This document shows, piece after piece, positions 32,750 through 42,500 of a DNA stretch of 64,000 nucleotides (position 1 is the stretch's first letter; every line of letters starts with the position of its first letter). Under the pieces are notes generated by a model. It made no database searches, was not told the origin of the DNA, and worked only from the letters and a program-made list of their open reading frames with translations. Source of the stretch: Nocardia suismassiliense (GTDB lineage: Bacteria; Actinomycetota; Actinomycetes; Mycobacteriales; Mycobacteriaceae); contig NZ_LT985361.1 in assembly GCF_900269665.1 (NCBI RefSeq), positions 8,662,174-8,726,173 of the forward strand, read 5' to 3'. Position numbers and translations under genes: made by a program.

Positions 32750-33376
32750 ATGAGAGTCTCCAGAATCGCCGCGACGGCACTGCTGGCCTTGGTCGCCACG
32801 GTCATCAGCACGAGCGCCACGCATGCGGATCCCACCACCCCCGACACCGCGCTCGATGTGCACGGATCCTTCGCCGACATCGCCTATCAGGTAGCGGCAT
32901 CCGAGGATCGGCGCGCCGCGGTGACCACCATCCAGGACGGTCGTTTCGACCTGATCCACGACGGCCGGGTCGTCACGCTGACCGGTCACGACGGCAACGT
33001 CGTCGCCGCGCTCCCGATGGCGCTGCGCGTCGGCGACAAGCGAGTGGCGCTGCATCCGGTCATCGAGCAGTCGGGCCACCGGCTTACTCTCGTTCCGGAC
33101 AACATGTCGCAGACGCCACTGCGCGATGTCAGCAGCCAGGAGCGGTTCTTCGCCGAGGTCGAGAAGGCCATGCCGATTGTGCTGGCGGGCGCGGGAATCG
33201 GCGCGGCGATCGGCTTCGTGCTCGGCTTCCCGCTCGGGCTTTTCGTGCTCGACTTCATCACGGTGCCGATCACCACGGTGCTCGGCGCCGCGATCGGCGC
33301 GGCGGCCGGGCTCGCCATGGGCGGCGGTCAGCCCGCGATCGACGCGGCGCTCGACTATGCCACCGGCGCACCCTGA
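32750..33376 (+). CDS. Secreted or membrane-inserted protein with glycine-zipper segments
   Basis: 208 residues. A signal peptide (ALLALVATVISTSATHA) leads to a globular region of about 110 residues, then a C-terminal part with two glycine-rich hydrophobic stretches (LAGAGIGAAIGFVLGFPLG and TVLGAAIGAAAGLAMGGG). This layout is shared by a Nocardia-type secreted protein group I know only by such features; function is unknown. It follows the MarR gene by 115 bp. Confidence 0.7.
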   Translation: MRVSRIAATALLALVATVISTSATHADPTTPDTALDVHGSFADIAYQVAASEDRRAAVTTIQDGRFDLIHDGRVVTLTGHDGNVVAALPMALRVGDKRVALHPVIEQSGHRLTLVPDNMSQTPLRDVSSQERFFAEVEKAMPIVLAGAGIGAAIGFVLGFPLGLFVLDFITVPITTVLGAAIGAAAGLAMGGGQPAIDAALDYATGAP

Positions 33377-33381
33377 TCCGC

Positions 33382-34251
33382 TCAGTTTTGCGCGGAATCC
33401 TCGATGTCGCTGGTGGCGCCCAGGGTCTGCGTTCCGATGACGCGCAGCAGATCCAGCTTCTCCGCCGCGTCCGTGCCGGGGCGGGGTAGGTAGACCAGCA
33501 GGCGCTGGGCGGCGTTCGGCGTGAGCAGCGTTTCGCAGATCGTGTCGATCAAGCCGACCTGCGGGTGCCGGATGCGCTTGGTGTCCGAAAGTCGCACCGC
33601 TACTTCGTGTTCGTCCCAGAGCCGGTCGAATTCGATGCTCGCGGAACGTAATACGCCGATGAACTCGGCGACGTCGGCATCGCCCGCTCTGCGCGCGGCC
33701 GTCGCCCGCAGGTCGGCGACATGCTGGCGGCCCAAGCGATCCCAGTCCTCCTCGGGGAAGGTCGCGCGCGTCTCGATATCGGTGAACCAGCGGTAGGCGT
33801 AGAAGCGGTCCCAGCCGCGGCAGGTGCCGTGATCACCGACGAGCAGGGTGTGCATGCGGTTCTGCACGAGTACCTCACCGAGGTCGGTGACCACGGTGGC
33901 GGCGGTGTCGTCCAGCTTGGCGAGCAGGTGCATCAGTCCGGGGCCGACGTGTTTGTCGGTGTGCTCGCGCCCCGGCGGCGACTGGTCGCACAGATGGTAG
34001 AGGTAGTCGCGTTCGTCGCTGCTGAAGCGCAGCGCGCGGGCCAGCGAGGCGAGCACCTGGGTGGACGGCCGCGGCCCACGCGACTGCTCCAATCGGGTGT
34101 AGTAGTCCGTGGACATGCCGGCCAGCAGCGCCACCTCGTCCCGGCGCAGGCCGGGAGTGCGACGCCGGACACCGGGTGGCAAACCCACGTCGGCGGGCGT
34201 CAACTGCTCCCGCCGGCGGCGCAGGAAGTCGGCGAGCTCGGTGCGGTCCAT
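33382..34251 (-). CDS. XRE/MmyB-like transcriptional regulator
   Basis: 289 residues. N-terminal helix-turn-helix (LRRDEVALLAGMSTDYYTRLEQ) followed by an MmyB-type ligand-binding domain with the recognisable start LARALRFSSDERDYLYHLC and NRMHTLLVGD. Members of this group control adjacent dehydrogenase or reductase genes; here it is divergent from an aldo/keto reductase across 100 bp. The frame upstream to 34353 is non-homologous; ATG 34251 is used. Confidence 0.9.
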   Translation of the reverse strand: MDRTELADFLRRRREQLTPADVGLPPGVRRRTPGLRRDEVALLAGMSTDYYTRLEQSRGPRPSTQVLASLARALRFSSDERDYLYHLCDQSPPGREHTDKHVGPGLMHLLAKLDDTAATVVTDLGEVLVQNRMHTLLVGDHGTCRGWDRFYAYRWFTDIETRATFPEEDWDRLGRQHVADLRATAARRAGDADVAEFIGVLRSASIEFDRLWDEHEVAVRLSDTKRIRHPQVGLIDTICETLLTPNAAQRLLVYLPRPGTDAAEKLDLLRVIGTQTLGATSDIEDSAQN

Positions 34252-34351
34252 AACACCACTGTTCCTCGAGCCGGGCCGCTCAGCCAGGGACCGGCGATCC
34301 CCCGATAAACAATCTCTGCCGCGATCGCTGCGGGAAGCGCAGGCTGGTCGC

Positions 34352-35362
34352 ATGACGACATCGAAGATTCCCGCAGTTCAGCTCGGTAAGACCGGGCCTT
34401 CCGTCAGCCGCATCGGCCTCGGCGCGATGGGGATGTCCGGCATGTACGGCGCCGCGGACGACGCCGAATCGACCGCAACCATCCACGCCGCGCTCGACGC
34501 GGGCGCGAACCTCATCGATACCGGCGATTTCTACGGCGCCGGACACAACGAGCTACTGATCGGCAAGGCCATCGCCGAGCGGCCGCGCGAGGACGTGGTG
34601 CTCAGTGTGAAGTTCGGCGCGCTGCGCGGCCCCGGCGGTACCTGGGGCGGCGTGGACAATCGGCCCGAGGCCTTGCGCAACTTCCTCGTCTACAGCCTGC
34701 AGCGGCTCGGCGTCGACTATGTCGACGTCTACCGTCCGGCCAGGCTCGATCCGAACGTCCCGATCGAGGACACGGTCGGCGCGATCGGCGAGCTCGTCGA
34801 GGCGGGGTATGTGCGGCACATCGGGCTGTCCGAGGTCGGCGCCGACACCATCCGGCGCGCCGCGGCCGTGCATCCGATCGCGGACCTGCAAATCGAGTAC
34901 TCGCTGATCTCGCGCGGTATCGAGGCCGAGATCCTGCCGCTGTGCCGCGAGCTCGGCATCGGTGTCACCGCCTACGGTGTGCTGTCGCGCGGCCTGCTCA
35001 GCAGCTCGGTGCAGGCCGGGACCACGTTCGCCGCCAACGACTTCCGGGCGCACAGCCCGCGCTTCCAGGGCGAGAACCTCAGCCGGAACCTGCAGCTGGT
35101 CGACGCGCTCGCCGAAATCGCCGCGGCCAAGGATGCTTCGGTCGCGCAGCTGGCGATCGCCTGGGTGTTGACCCGCGGCGACGATATCGTGCCGGTCATC
35201 GGTGCGCGCCGGCGCGAGCGTTGGGCGGAAGCGATAGGCGCACTGGATGTTTCGCTGACCGAGGACGAGTTGGCGACTATCGAGGCTGCGGTGCCCGCCG
35301 AGCAGATCGCCGGTTCGCGGTATGCCGCCGAGCAGATGGCGATGCTCGACAGCGAGCGCTGA
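34352..35362 (+). CDS. Aldo/keto reductase
   Basis: 336-residue AKR with the family tetrad: Asp and Tyr in LIDTGDFYG, Lys in LSVKFG, and a residue in VDVYRPARLDP that replaces the usual His of the catalytic position (compare YMHRRDP in the AKR at 28527). GLSEV follows. The unusual Arg at that place could change substrate specificity. Divergent from the MmyB-like gene, its probable regulator. The frame upstream of 34352 is not part of the protein. Confidence 0.88.
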   Translation: MTTSKIPAVQLGKTGPSVSRIGLGAMGMSGMYGAADDAESTATIHAALDAGANLIDTGDFYGAGHNELLIGKAIAERPREDVVLSVKFGALRGPGGTWGGVDNRPEALRNFLVYSLQRLGVDYVDVYRPARLDPNVPIEDTVGAIGELVEAGYVRHIGLSEVGADTIRRAAAVHPIADLQIEYSLISRGIEAEILPLCRELGIGVTAYGVLSRGLLSSSVQAGTTFAANDFRAHSPRFQGENLSRNLQLVDALAEIAAAKDASVAQLAIAWVLTRGDDIVPVIGARRRERWAEAIGALDVSLTEDELATIEAAVPAEQIAGSRYAAEQMAMLDSER

Positions 35363-35390
35363 GCCGAGAGCGGCGGGCGCGGTCGGACGC

Positions 35391-35411
35391 GCGCCGGATC
35401 ACTTCCGGCGC
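35391..35411. terminator. Hairpin between aldo/keto reductase and DUF4442 genes
   Basis: Eight-base arms (GCGCCGGA 35391-35398 and TCCGGCGC 35404-35411) with a 5-nt loop. The right arm lies inside the last codons of the DUF4442 gene. A modest, convergent terminator candidate. Confidence 0.4.
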
Positions 35412-35869
35412 GGCCGGATCACGGCGGTGAATGCCGCTGCGGCGACCGACTTTCCGGTGTTGTCGGTGATGTTCACCGGCACCTCCAGCTCGATCGGCGT
35501 CCGTGCCGCGATATCCGCCCGCACCTGCTGCAAAATCTCCCCGGATACCTCGGATGTCGCAAGGTACGGACCGGCATCGCCTTTGGCGCGTGCCCGATAT
35601 TCGATCCGCCCGTCCCTGGCCACGATGAAGGTCTCGCCCATCAGGTCCACGATTCCCGAGACCGACGCACCCATCGCCGCGGTCTCGGCCAGGCCGAACA
35701 GCACCGCCGCGTGCAGATCACCGTTGTGGTTGAGATGCTCGGCCCGCGGCGCCATCCGCACCACGTTTCGTCCGGCATCGAACTCCACCCCTTCGATCCC
35801 GGTGAATTGGATGAACCCCAGCTTCTGGAACCCTGCCATCACCAACTCGCCCATGGCCGCGCTGTCCAT
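35399..35869 (-). CDS. DUF4442/hot-dog-fold thioesterase-like protein
   Basis: 156 residues (ATG at 35869 behind GGGAG; the frame extends to 35935). A hot-dog fold of the PaaI/DUF4442 type: NHNGDLHAAVLFGLAETAAM contains the conserved loop before the long helix, and the strand ends with VPVNITDNTGKSVAAAAFTAV. Members bind or hydrolyse acyl-CoA, but no catalytic residue is certain. No operon partner. Confidence 0.75.
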   Translation of the reverse strand: MDSAAMGELVMAGFQKLGFIQFTGIEGVEFDAGRNVVRMAPRAEHLNHNGDLHAAVLFGLAETAAMGASVSGIVDLMGETFIVARDGRIEYRARAKGDAGPYLATSEVSGEILQQVRADIAARTPIELEVPVNITDNTGKSVAAAAFTAVIRPRRK

Positions 35870-36002
35870 CGCATCTCCCACTACATAACTGAAACGTGTT
35901 CCATTTTCATACCGTGGTGGGCACGCGTTGTCCACGCGAAGCGCGAGACCGGGCTCGTGGATACGTTGCGGCGCAAGCCGGACCGCGGGTACTCCCCGTG
36001 CG

Positions 36003-37067
36003 TCAGGGGCGCGGATAAGCCTTCGGTAGCTGGTAGCCGCGTTCGGCGAGCACGGTGCGCAACAGGTCCGGACGATTGGTGATGAGGCCGTCCACGCCGA
36101 GGTCGATCAGCGCGGTCATGGTGGCGCGGTCATCGACCGTCCACGGCACCACGCGCATCTGCTGCCGGTGTGCGGCCCGCACCAGTTCACGCGTCGTGAA
36201 CGGCCGATAGCCCGGATCCTCGACGCTGCCGTCCTGCGGGTCACCATGCACCGGCGAGACGGCATCGGCCCCGAAAGACGCTGCGGCGCTGACGAACTTC
36301 CGCTGCAGTGTCCCGGGGAAGTCATCGATGTCGAGGCCGCCCAACCAGGGCGACGCCCCGGGCTGGTCGGCCTGCAGGAACTGCTGCCCGTTGGTCAACG
36401 CGACGATCGGCAGTTCCGGCGCCACCTCCCGCATGCGCATCAGGGCGCCCCAGTCGAAACTCTGGATGGTGACCTGATTTTCGAGGTGTGCGCGCCGGAC
36501 TTCCGCCGCGACCACCTGCACGAACTGCTCACGCGGCGCGGTTTGCTCCGGCGCGCCCGCCTCCACCTTGGTCTCGATGTTCAGCATGACCTCATCGGCT
36601 CGATAAGCATGCACGAGATCGAAAACCTCTGACAGCAGCGGCATTCGAGCGCCCGGCACGGTGCGTTGCTCGGGAAAGGCCGCCAAACGCAGTGAGCCGC
36701 AATCGATGGTGCGCACCTGCGCCAACGTCAGGTCGCGAATGAACCTGGTGCCCGGCACATAGGGGAACTCGGGATCGCCGAGGAAGGCGGGCGCGGTGTC
36801 GACGCACTTGTTGGGATTGGGGTCCCGATCGTGGGTGACCACCGCGTAGCCGTCCTCGGTGATCTGCACGTCCAGCTCCAGCGTGCGCACGCCGAGCTCC
36901 AACGCGTTCGCGAAGGCGGCCACCGTGTTCTCCACCACCAGGGCGAGGCCACCGCGGTGCGCCTGCAGATCGAATTGCACCGGCGGCACGTCCGCCGACG
37001 CCGCACCCGCGTTCAGCAGACCGGCCAGCAGGATCGCCGCGACTCCGAGTACCGACGTTCGACGCAT
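36003..37067 (-). CDS. Secreted glycerophosphodiester phosphodiesterase
   Basis: 354 residues with a signal peptide (VLGVAAILLAGLLNAGAASA). The catalytic domain shows AHRGG, ENTVAAF, ELDVQITEDG and VTHDRDPN, the conserved GDPD motifs with the His pair, and later NIETK. It would cleave glycerophosphodiesters outside the membrane. An ATG three codons upstream (37076) is possible; 37067 has GGGG before it. Length is normal for exported GDPD. Confidence 0.9.
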   Translation of the reverse strand: MRRTSVLGVAAILLAGLLNAGAASADVPPVQFDLQAHRGGLALVVENTVAAFANALELGVRTLELDVQITEDGYAVVTHDRDPNPNKCVDTAPAFLGDPEFPYVPGTRFIRDLTLAQVRTIDCGSLRLAAFPEQRTVPGARMPLLSEVFDLVHAYRADEVMLNIETKVEAGAPEQTAPREQFVQVVAAEVRRAHLENQVTIQSFDWGALMRMREVAPELPIVALTNGQQFLQADQPGASPWLGGLDIDDFPGTLQRKFVSAAASFGADAVSPVHGDPQDGSVEDPGYRPFTTRELVRAAHRQQMRVVPWTVDDRATMTALIDLGVDGLITNRPDLLRTVLAERGYQLPKAYPRP

Positions 37068-37128
37068 ACACCCCATTGTGGCCGCCTCCGCCGACGCGGC
37101 GGTGACGTCCGCATGAATCCCGGACGGA

Positions 37129-38100
37129 TTACGGAATCAGCACCACCTTGCCGGTCGTCGCCCGATTCTCCAACGCGGCATGTGCTTTCGCCGCCTGGTC
37201 GAGCGGGAAGGTCTGGACAGCCGGCACCATGGTGCCGTCGGCGGCCGCGGCCAGCGCGCGGGACTCTTCGCCGCGCACCTCACGCGGCTTGCTCAGCATG
37301 ATCGATAGCGCATCGATCACCGTAATGCCCTGTTCCCCCAGCTTTTCCGGGTCCGGTTCGAAGGACTCCCTGGAGGCGTTTCCGTAGGTGACGTACCGCC
37401 CGCCCTCGGCAAGCAGGGACACTGCCGCCCGGCCTTTCTCGCCCATCACACCGTCAAGCACCACCGTCACTGCACGGTCGCAGAACGCCTGCCGGACCTG
37501 GTCGGTCCAGTCGGGCTCGTTGTAGTCGACGGCGAGATCGGCGCCGAGTGCGTCCACCGCAGCGACCTTGGCCGGTCCGCCGGCCGCGCCGATGACCCTG
37601 GCGCCGATATTGCGGGCGTGCTGGACGATCAATCGGCCGACCCCGCCCGCCGCCGAATTCACCAGGACCAGATCGTCGGCCGTCAGCGCCGCGATATCGA
37701 GGACCTCGACGGTGGTGGTGCCGGTGACGATCATGGCGACGGCGGTCGAATAGTCCAGCGCGGCCGGAATCCGGTGCAGCGCAGGCAACTCCGCGACCGC
37801 CCACTCGGCGTAGCCGCCGGAGGTGCTGCGCGGCGTCACCACGGCGGCGTCGAGCCACGACAGGTCCACGTCCGGCCCGATCGCGTCGACGACGCCCGCG
37901 ACCTCGCCGCCGAAGATCGAGGGCAGCTCGGGTAGCGGCGGGCCGATCGGCAGGCCCGCCCGCATCGCCGTTTCGATCAGGTGCACACCGGCCGCCCGGA
38001 CGGCGATGCGCACCTCGCCCGGACCCGGTTTCAGATCCGGAACCTCCTCGTAGCGCAGGTTTTCCGGGGGGCCGAATGAATGCAGGACTACGGCGCGCAC
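37129..38100 (-). CDS. NADPH:quinone oxidoreductase / zinc-type alcohol dehydrogenase family protein
   Basis: 323-residue medium-chain reductase, related to the one at 16959-17933. GroES-like N-domain without the zinc cysteines; coenzyme domain begins with LVNSAAGGVGRLIVQHARNIGA. The C-terminal block FPLDQAAKAHAALENRATTGKVVL is characteristic. It starts about 60 bp after the small membrane protein end on the other side and is transcribed alone. Substrate unknown. Confidence 0.85.
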   Translation of the reverse strand: MRAVVLHSFGPPENLRYEEVPDLKPGPGEVRIAVRAAGVHLIETAMRAGLPIGPPLPELPSIFGGEVAGVVDAIGPDVDLSWLDAAVVTPRSTSGGYAEWAVAELPALHRIPAALDYSTAVAMIVTGTTTVEVLDIAALTADDLVLVNSAAGGVGRLIVQHARNIGARVIGAAGGPAKVAAVDALGADLAVDYNEPDWTDQVRQAFCDRAVTVVLDGVMGEKGRAAVSLLAEGGRYVTYGNASRESFEPDPEKLGEQGITVIDALSIMLSKPREVRGEESRALAAAADGTMVPAVQTFPLDQAAKAHAALENRATTGKVVLIP

Positions 38101-38158
38101 AGCAACTCCTCTGGTCAGAACTCGTTCGAGCTTCGGTGACCAGCGTGCAACCTAAACG

Positions 38159-38296
38159 TTAGTTGATGTCAATTCGCTCCTCGTCGGCCTGCCGGATGCC
38201 GTCCTCATCCAGGTCTCGCACGTCGTCCCAGACCGCCAGCGCGACGATGCCGAGCAACAGCAGGGCACCGAGCGTGACCACCAGTGGATAGTTCAC
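38159..38296 (-). CDS. Small membrane protein, 45 residues
   Basis: GTG at 38296, stop at 38161. One hydrophobic segment (VVTLGALLLLGIVALAVW) followed by a charged tail (DDVRDLDEDGIRQADEERID). It begins eight bases after the stop of the alpha/beta hydrolase, so it could be co-transcribed with it. No strong ribosome binding site is visible and no family is recognised. Confidence 0.45.
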   Translation of the reverse strand: MNYPLVVTLGALLLLGIVALAVWDDVRDLDEDGIRQADEERIDIN

Positions 38297-38304
38297 TGGC
38301 CGGA

Positions 38305-39336
38305 TCAGGCCAGGCCACCGGGTTTTCCGAGTAGCTCGGCTAGGGCGGCGTCGATGAACCGGGTGTCTTCGGGATTGCTGCCGTGGCCGGCGAAGTGGCC
38401 CCAGATGCCGGGGATCACCCGGAGTTCGGCATGGCGCATGTGGCCGACGGCCCAGGCCTCGTCCTCCGGCGGGAAGTACAGGTCCTTCTCGGCGGGCATG
38501 ACCAGGGCGGTGGCCTTGATAGAGGCGAGGGCGGCTTCGGTGTCGCCGTCGAAGCCGGGCGTGCGGCCGACGTCGCCGTGCTGCCAGGTCCACAGCATGG
38601 TGAGCAGGTTGTTCGGGTCGCGGCCGTCCAAGAAGAAGCCCTCCCAGAAGCCGATCAGGAAGTCCTCGAGGGAGGTGTACCCGAGTTTCTCGTACTCCTT
38701 CTCCCAGTAGAAGGCCTGCGAGAAACCCCAGCCCGCGTAAACCCTTGCCAGCGCGCGCAATCCGGAGGTCGGCCAGTGTTCGCCGTACCAGCCGCCGGCG
38801 AAGGCCGAGTCGGCGGTCAGGGCCGCCTTGACGCCCTCCAGGAAGACCTTGTTGTGGTCGCTGGTCCGGGCTGAGCCGCAGAACGGGGCGATGCGCTCCA
38901 CCATGTCCGGGTAGCTCACCGCCCACTGGTAGGTCTGGCCCGCGCCCATGGACCAGCCGGTCACCAAGGCCAGTCGCTCGATGCCGAAACGCTCGGTCAC
39001 CAAACGGTATTGCGCGGCCACCTGGTCGTACACCGTGATGTCCGGAAAGCGGGCACGGTCATAGGGTTGCAGCGTATTGCTCGGCGAGCTGGACAGGCCG
39101 TTGCCGATCATGTTCGGCACGATGATGAAGTACTCCGCCGGATCCAGCGCCATCCCCGGACCGATCAGCCACTCGTTGTCCCAATGTCGCCCCGAATACC
39201 ACGTCGGATAGACGATGGCATTGCTCTTGTCCGCGTTGAGCTCACCGTAGGTGGCGTATGTCAGGAAGGCACCACGCAGCGTGGCACCGTGCTGGGTGGT
39301 GAAATCACCGAGATCGAAGATCTGGTGGTCGGTCAT
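38305..39336 (-). CDS. Alpha/beta hydrolase, homoserine O-acetyltransferase-like
   Basis: 343 residues with the MetX-type layout: nucleophile elbow TGWSMGAGQTYQWA, a lid-like insertion with the helix-rich GWGFSQAFYWEKEYEKLGY, then PAEKDLYFPP (Asp) and IWGHFAGHG (His). The family includes acetyltransferases and hydrolases. No methionine-pathway neighbour supports MetX itself, so the substrate is unknown. Start ATG 39336; the frame extends to 39423. Two repeated GAAAATATTC elements lie upstream (39426-39450). Confidence 0.8.
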   Translation of the reverse strand: MTDHQIFDLGDFTTQHGATLRGAFLTYATYGELNADKSNAIVYPTWYSGRHWDNEWLIGPGMALDPAEYFIIVPNMIGNGLSSSPSNTLQPYDRARFPDITVYDQVAAQYRLVTERFGIERLALVTGWSMGAGQTYQWAVSYPDMVERIAPFCGSARTSDHNKVFLEGVKAALTADSAFAGGWYGEHWPTSGLRALARVYAGWGFSQAFYWEKEYEKLGYTSLEDFLIGFWEGFFLDGRDPNNLLTMLWTWQHGDVGRTPGFDGDTEAALASIKATALVMPAEKDLYFPPEDEAWAVGHMRHAELRVIPGIWGHFAGHGSNPEDTRFIDAALAELLGKPGGLA

Positions 39337-39425
39337 GAAGCGACTCGCTTTCGCAACGGGCGGAACAGGATTCAGCAGGTCCCAGCCGCCCGAGCGCACC
39401 ATCCACCGACCAAACCCCTTCAATT

Positions 39426-39450
39426 GAAAATATTCTTACAGAAAATATTC
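39426..39450. promoter_or_regulatory. AT-rich tandem repeat upstream of the hydrolase gene
   Basis: GAAAATATTC occurs at 39426-39435 and 39441-39450, 15 bp apart, inside a 45-bp AT-rich patch that stands out from the surrounding GC-rich DNA. It is about 100 bp from the hydrolase start and could hold an operator or a promoter. No protein that binds it can be named. Confidence 0.4.
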
Positions 39451-39510
39451 CCCGCGAAGTAAATTTCGCATCACTCTTCCGACACCGTGAAGACGCTCTA
39501 CCAACGCAAA

Positions 39511-39542
39511 CGGCCCCCGCTCCTGGAAGGGAGCGAGGGCCG
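39511..39542 (-). terminator. Terminator after rpoC
   Basis: Inverted repeat with arms of about 14 bases (39511-39524 and 39529-39542, one mismatch) and a short GGAA loop, 19 bp beyond the rpoC stop. Confidence 0.6.
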
Positions 39543-39561
39543 GATGTGTTGCGGTACCGGG

Positions 39562-42500
39562 CTAGCGGTAGTCGCTGAAACCGTAGTCGTCGAGCGGGAC
39601 TGCGGCGCCGGTGGTTTGGCCGAAGCTGTCCGGGCTGTAGTAGGTGTCGTCGTAGGACGGCACCGCGTACGCGGCGGCACGGGCTTCTTCGGTCGGCTGC
39701 ACCGTGATGTTGCGGTAGCGGTTGATACCGGTACCGGCCGGGATCAGCTTGCCGATGATCACGTTCTCCTTGAGGCCGATGAGCTTGTCGGAGCGGCAGT
39801 TGATGGCCGCGTCCGTCAGCACTCGAGTGGTCTCCTGGAAGGACGCCGCCGACAGCCACGAATCCGTCGCGAGCGACGCCTTCGTGATACCCATCAGCAC
39901 CGGGCGACCCGCCGCGGGCTCATTGCCCTCGGCGACGACGCGACGGTTGGAGGCCTCGAACTCGGAACGCTCGGTGAGCGAACCCGGCAGGAACTCCGTG
40001 GCACCCGAGTCGATGATCGTCACGCGACGCAGCATCTGGCGCACGATGACCTCGATGTGCTTGTCGTGGATCGACACACCCTGCGAGCGGTAGACCTCCT
40101 GGACCTCGTGGACCAGGTGGATCTGCACCTGACGGGGACCCATGATGCGCAGCACCTCGTGCGGATCCGCCGCGCCTTCCAGCAGCTGCTGGCCGACCTC
40201 GACGTGGTCACCATCGGAGAGCAGACGCTCGGTGCCGTCGTCGTGCTTGAAGACACGCAGCCGCTGCCGCTTCGAGAGCTTGTCGTAGACAACCTCTTCG
40301 CCACCGTCATCGGGGATGATGGTGATCTTGTAGAAGCGGTCGTCGTCCTCCATCCGGACCCGGCCACTGACCTCGGCGATCGGAGCCTTGCCCTTCGGCA
40401 CGCGGGCCTCGAACAGCTCCTGCACCCGGGGCAGACCGCCGGTGATGTCATCGCCCGCGACACCACCCTGGTGGAAGGTACGCATGGTCAGCTGGGTACC
40501 GGGCTCACCGATGGACTGCGCGGCGACGATGCCGACGGCCTCACCGATGTCGACCAGCTTGCCGGTGGCCATCGAACGGCCGTAGCAGGTGGCACAGACA
40601 CCGGTACCGGTGGTGCAGGTCAGCACGGAGCGGACCCGGACCTCGGTGATGCCTGCCCCGAGCAGCGCGTCGATCGCCGGGTCGCCGAGGTCGGCGCCCT
40701 TCGCGATGACGAGGTTGCCCTTGGCGTCCACCGCGTCCGAAGCGAGCGTGCGAGCGTACGCGGAGGTCTCCACGTGCGCGTCGCGGATGAGCGAGCCATC
40801 CGCCTGCTTGTCGGCGATGTGCACGATGATGCCGCGCTCGGTGGCGCAATCGTGCTCGCGCACGATCACGTCCTGCGAGACGTCCACCAGACGACGGGTC
40901 AGGTAACCCGAGTCGGCGGTACGCAGCGCGGTATCGGCCAGACCCTTACGAGCACCGTGGGTGTTGATGAAGTACTCGAGCACGGTCAGGCCCTCACGGA
41001 ACGAGGACTTGATCGGGCGCGGGATGAACTCACCCTTCGGGTTCGTCACCAGACCCTTCATACCGGCGAGGGTACGAGTCTGGGTGAAGTTACCCGTGGC
41101 GCCCGACTCGACGATCGTGATGATCGGGTTGTCCGGCGGGTAGTGCGCCCGCAGTGCCGTACCGACCTCTTCGGTCGCTTCCTGCCAGATCTTGACCAGG
41201 GCGTTGTTGCGCTCCTGGTGATCGAGCGCACCACGCTGGTACTTCTTCTCGATCTGATCGGCAAGCGCCTCGTAGCGCTCCATGATCTCGGTCTTCTCCG
41301 GCGGCACCAGCACGTCGGACATGGAGACCGTCACGCCGGAACGGGTGGCCCAGTAGAAGCCCGCGTCCTTCAGCTTGTCGACGGTCTGCGCGACCACGAT
41401 CATCGGGTAGCGCTCGGCCAGATCGTTGATGATCGTCGCCTGACGCTTCTTCGGCATCTGCTCGTTGATGAACGCGTAGTCCGCCGGCAGCAGCTCGTTG
41501 AACAGCACGCGACCAAGGGTGGTCTCGGCAATCCACGCGTCGCCGCGGGTCCAGCCCTCCGGGAACAGCTTCGCCTCGATGTCCTTCGGCGGGCGCTGGT
41601 GGATGAGGCGCACCTTGATCAGCGAACGCACGGTGAGCTCACCGCGGTCCACCGCCATCTGTGCCTCGGCAGGCGAGGAGTAGACGCCGAACTCGGCCTT
41701 GTCCTTGCCCGAGGCCTTGTACTCGCCCTTCGCGCCCTCTTCGAGGCGGGTCAGGGAGTACAGGCCGGGCACCATGTCGGGACGCGGCATGGCGGGCGGC
41801 CGGCCGGAGGCGGGCGACAGGATGTTGTTCGAGGACAGCATCAGGATGCGGGCCTCGGCCTGCGCCTCCGCGGACAGCGGAAGGTGCACGGCCATCTGGT
41901 CACCGTCGAAGTCGGCGTTGAACGCTTCACAGACGAGCGGGTGCAGCTGGATCGCCTTACCCTCGACGAGCTGCGGCTCGAACGCCTGGATGCCGAGGCG
42001 GTGCAGGGTGGGCGCGCGGTTCAGCAGCACCGGGTGCTCGGCGATGACCTCTTCGAGGACATCCCACACCTGGGGACGCTGACGCTCGACCATGCGCTTG
42101 GCGGACTTGATGTTCTGCGCGTGGTTCAGGTCGACCAGACGCTTCATCACGAACGGCTTGAACAGCTCGAGCGCCATCAGCTTCGGCAGACCACACTGGT
42201 GCAGCTTCAGCTGCGGGCCGACCACGATGACCGAACGGCCCGAGTAGTCGACGCGCTTGCCCAGCAGGTTCTGCCGGAAACGACCCTGCTTGCCCTTGAG
42301 CAGATCGCTCAGCGACTTCAGCGGGCGGTTACCCGGTCCGGTGACCGGGCGGCCGCGACGGCCGTTGTCGAACAGCGCGTCCACGGACTCCTGCAGCATC
42401 CGCTTCTCGTTGTTGACGATGATCTCGGGCGCGCCGAGGTCGATCAGTCGCTTGAGGCGGTTGTTGCGGTTGATCACGCGGCGGTACAGGTCGTTCAGGT

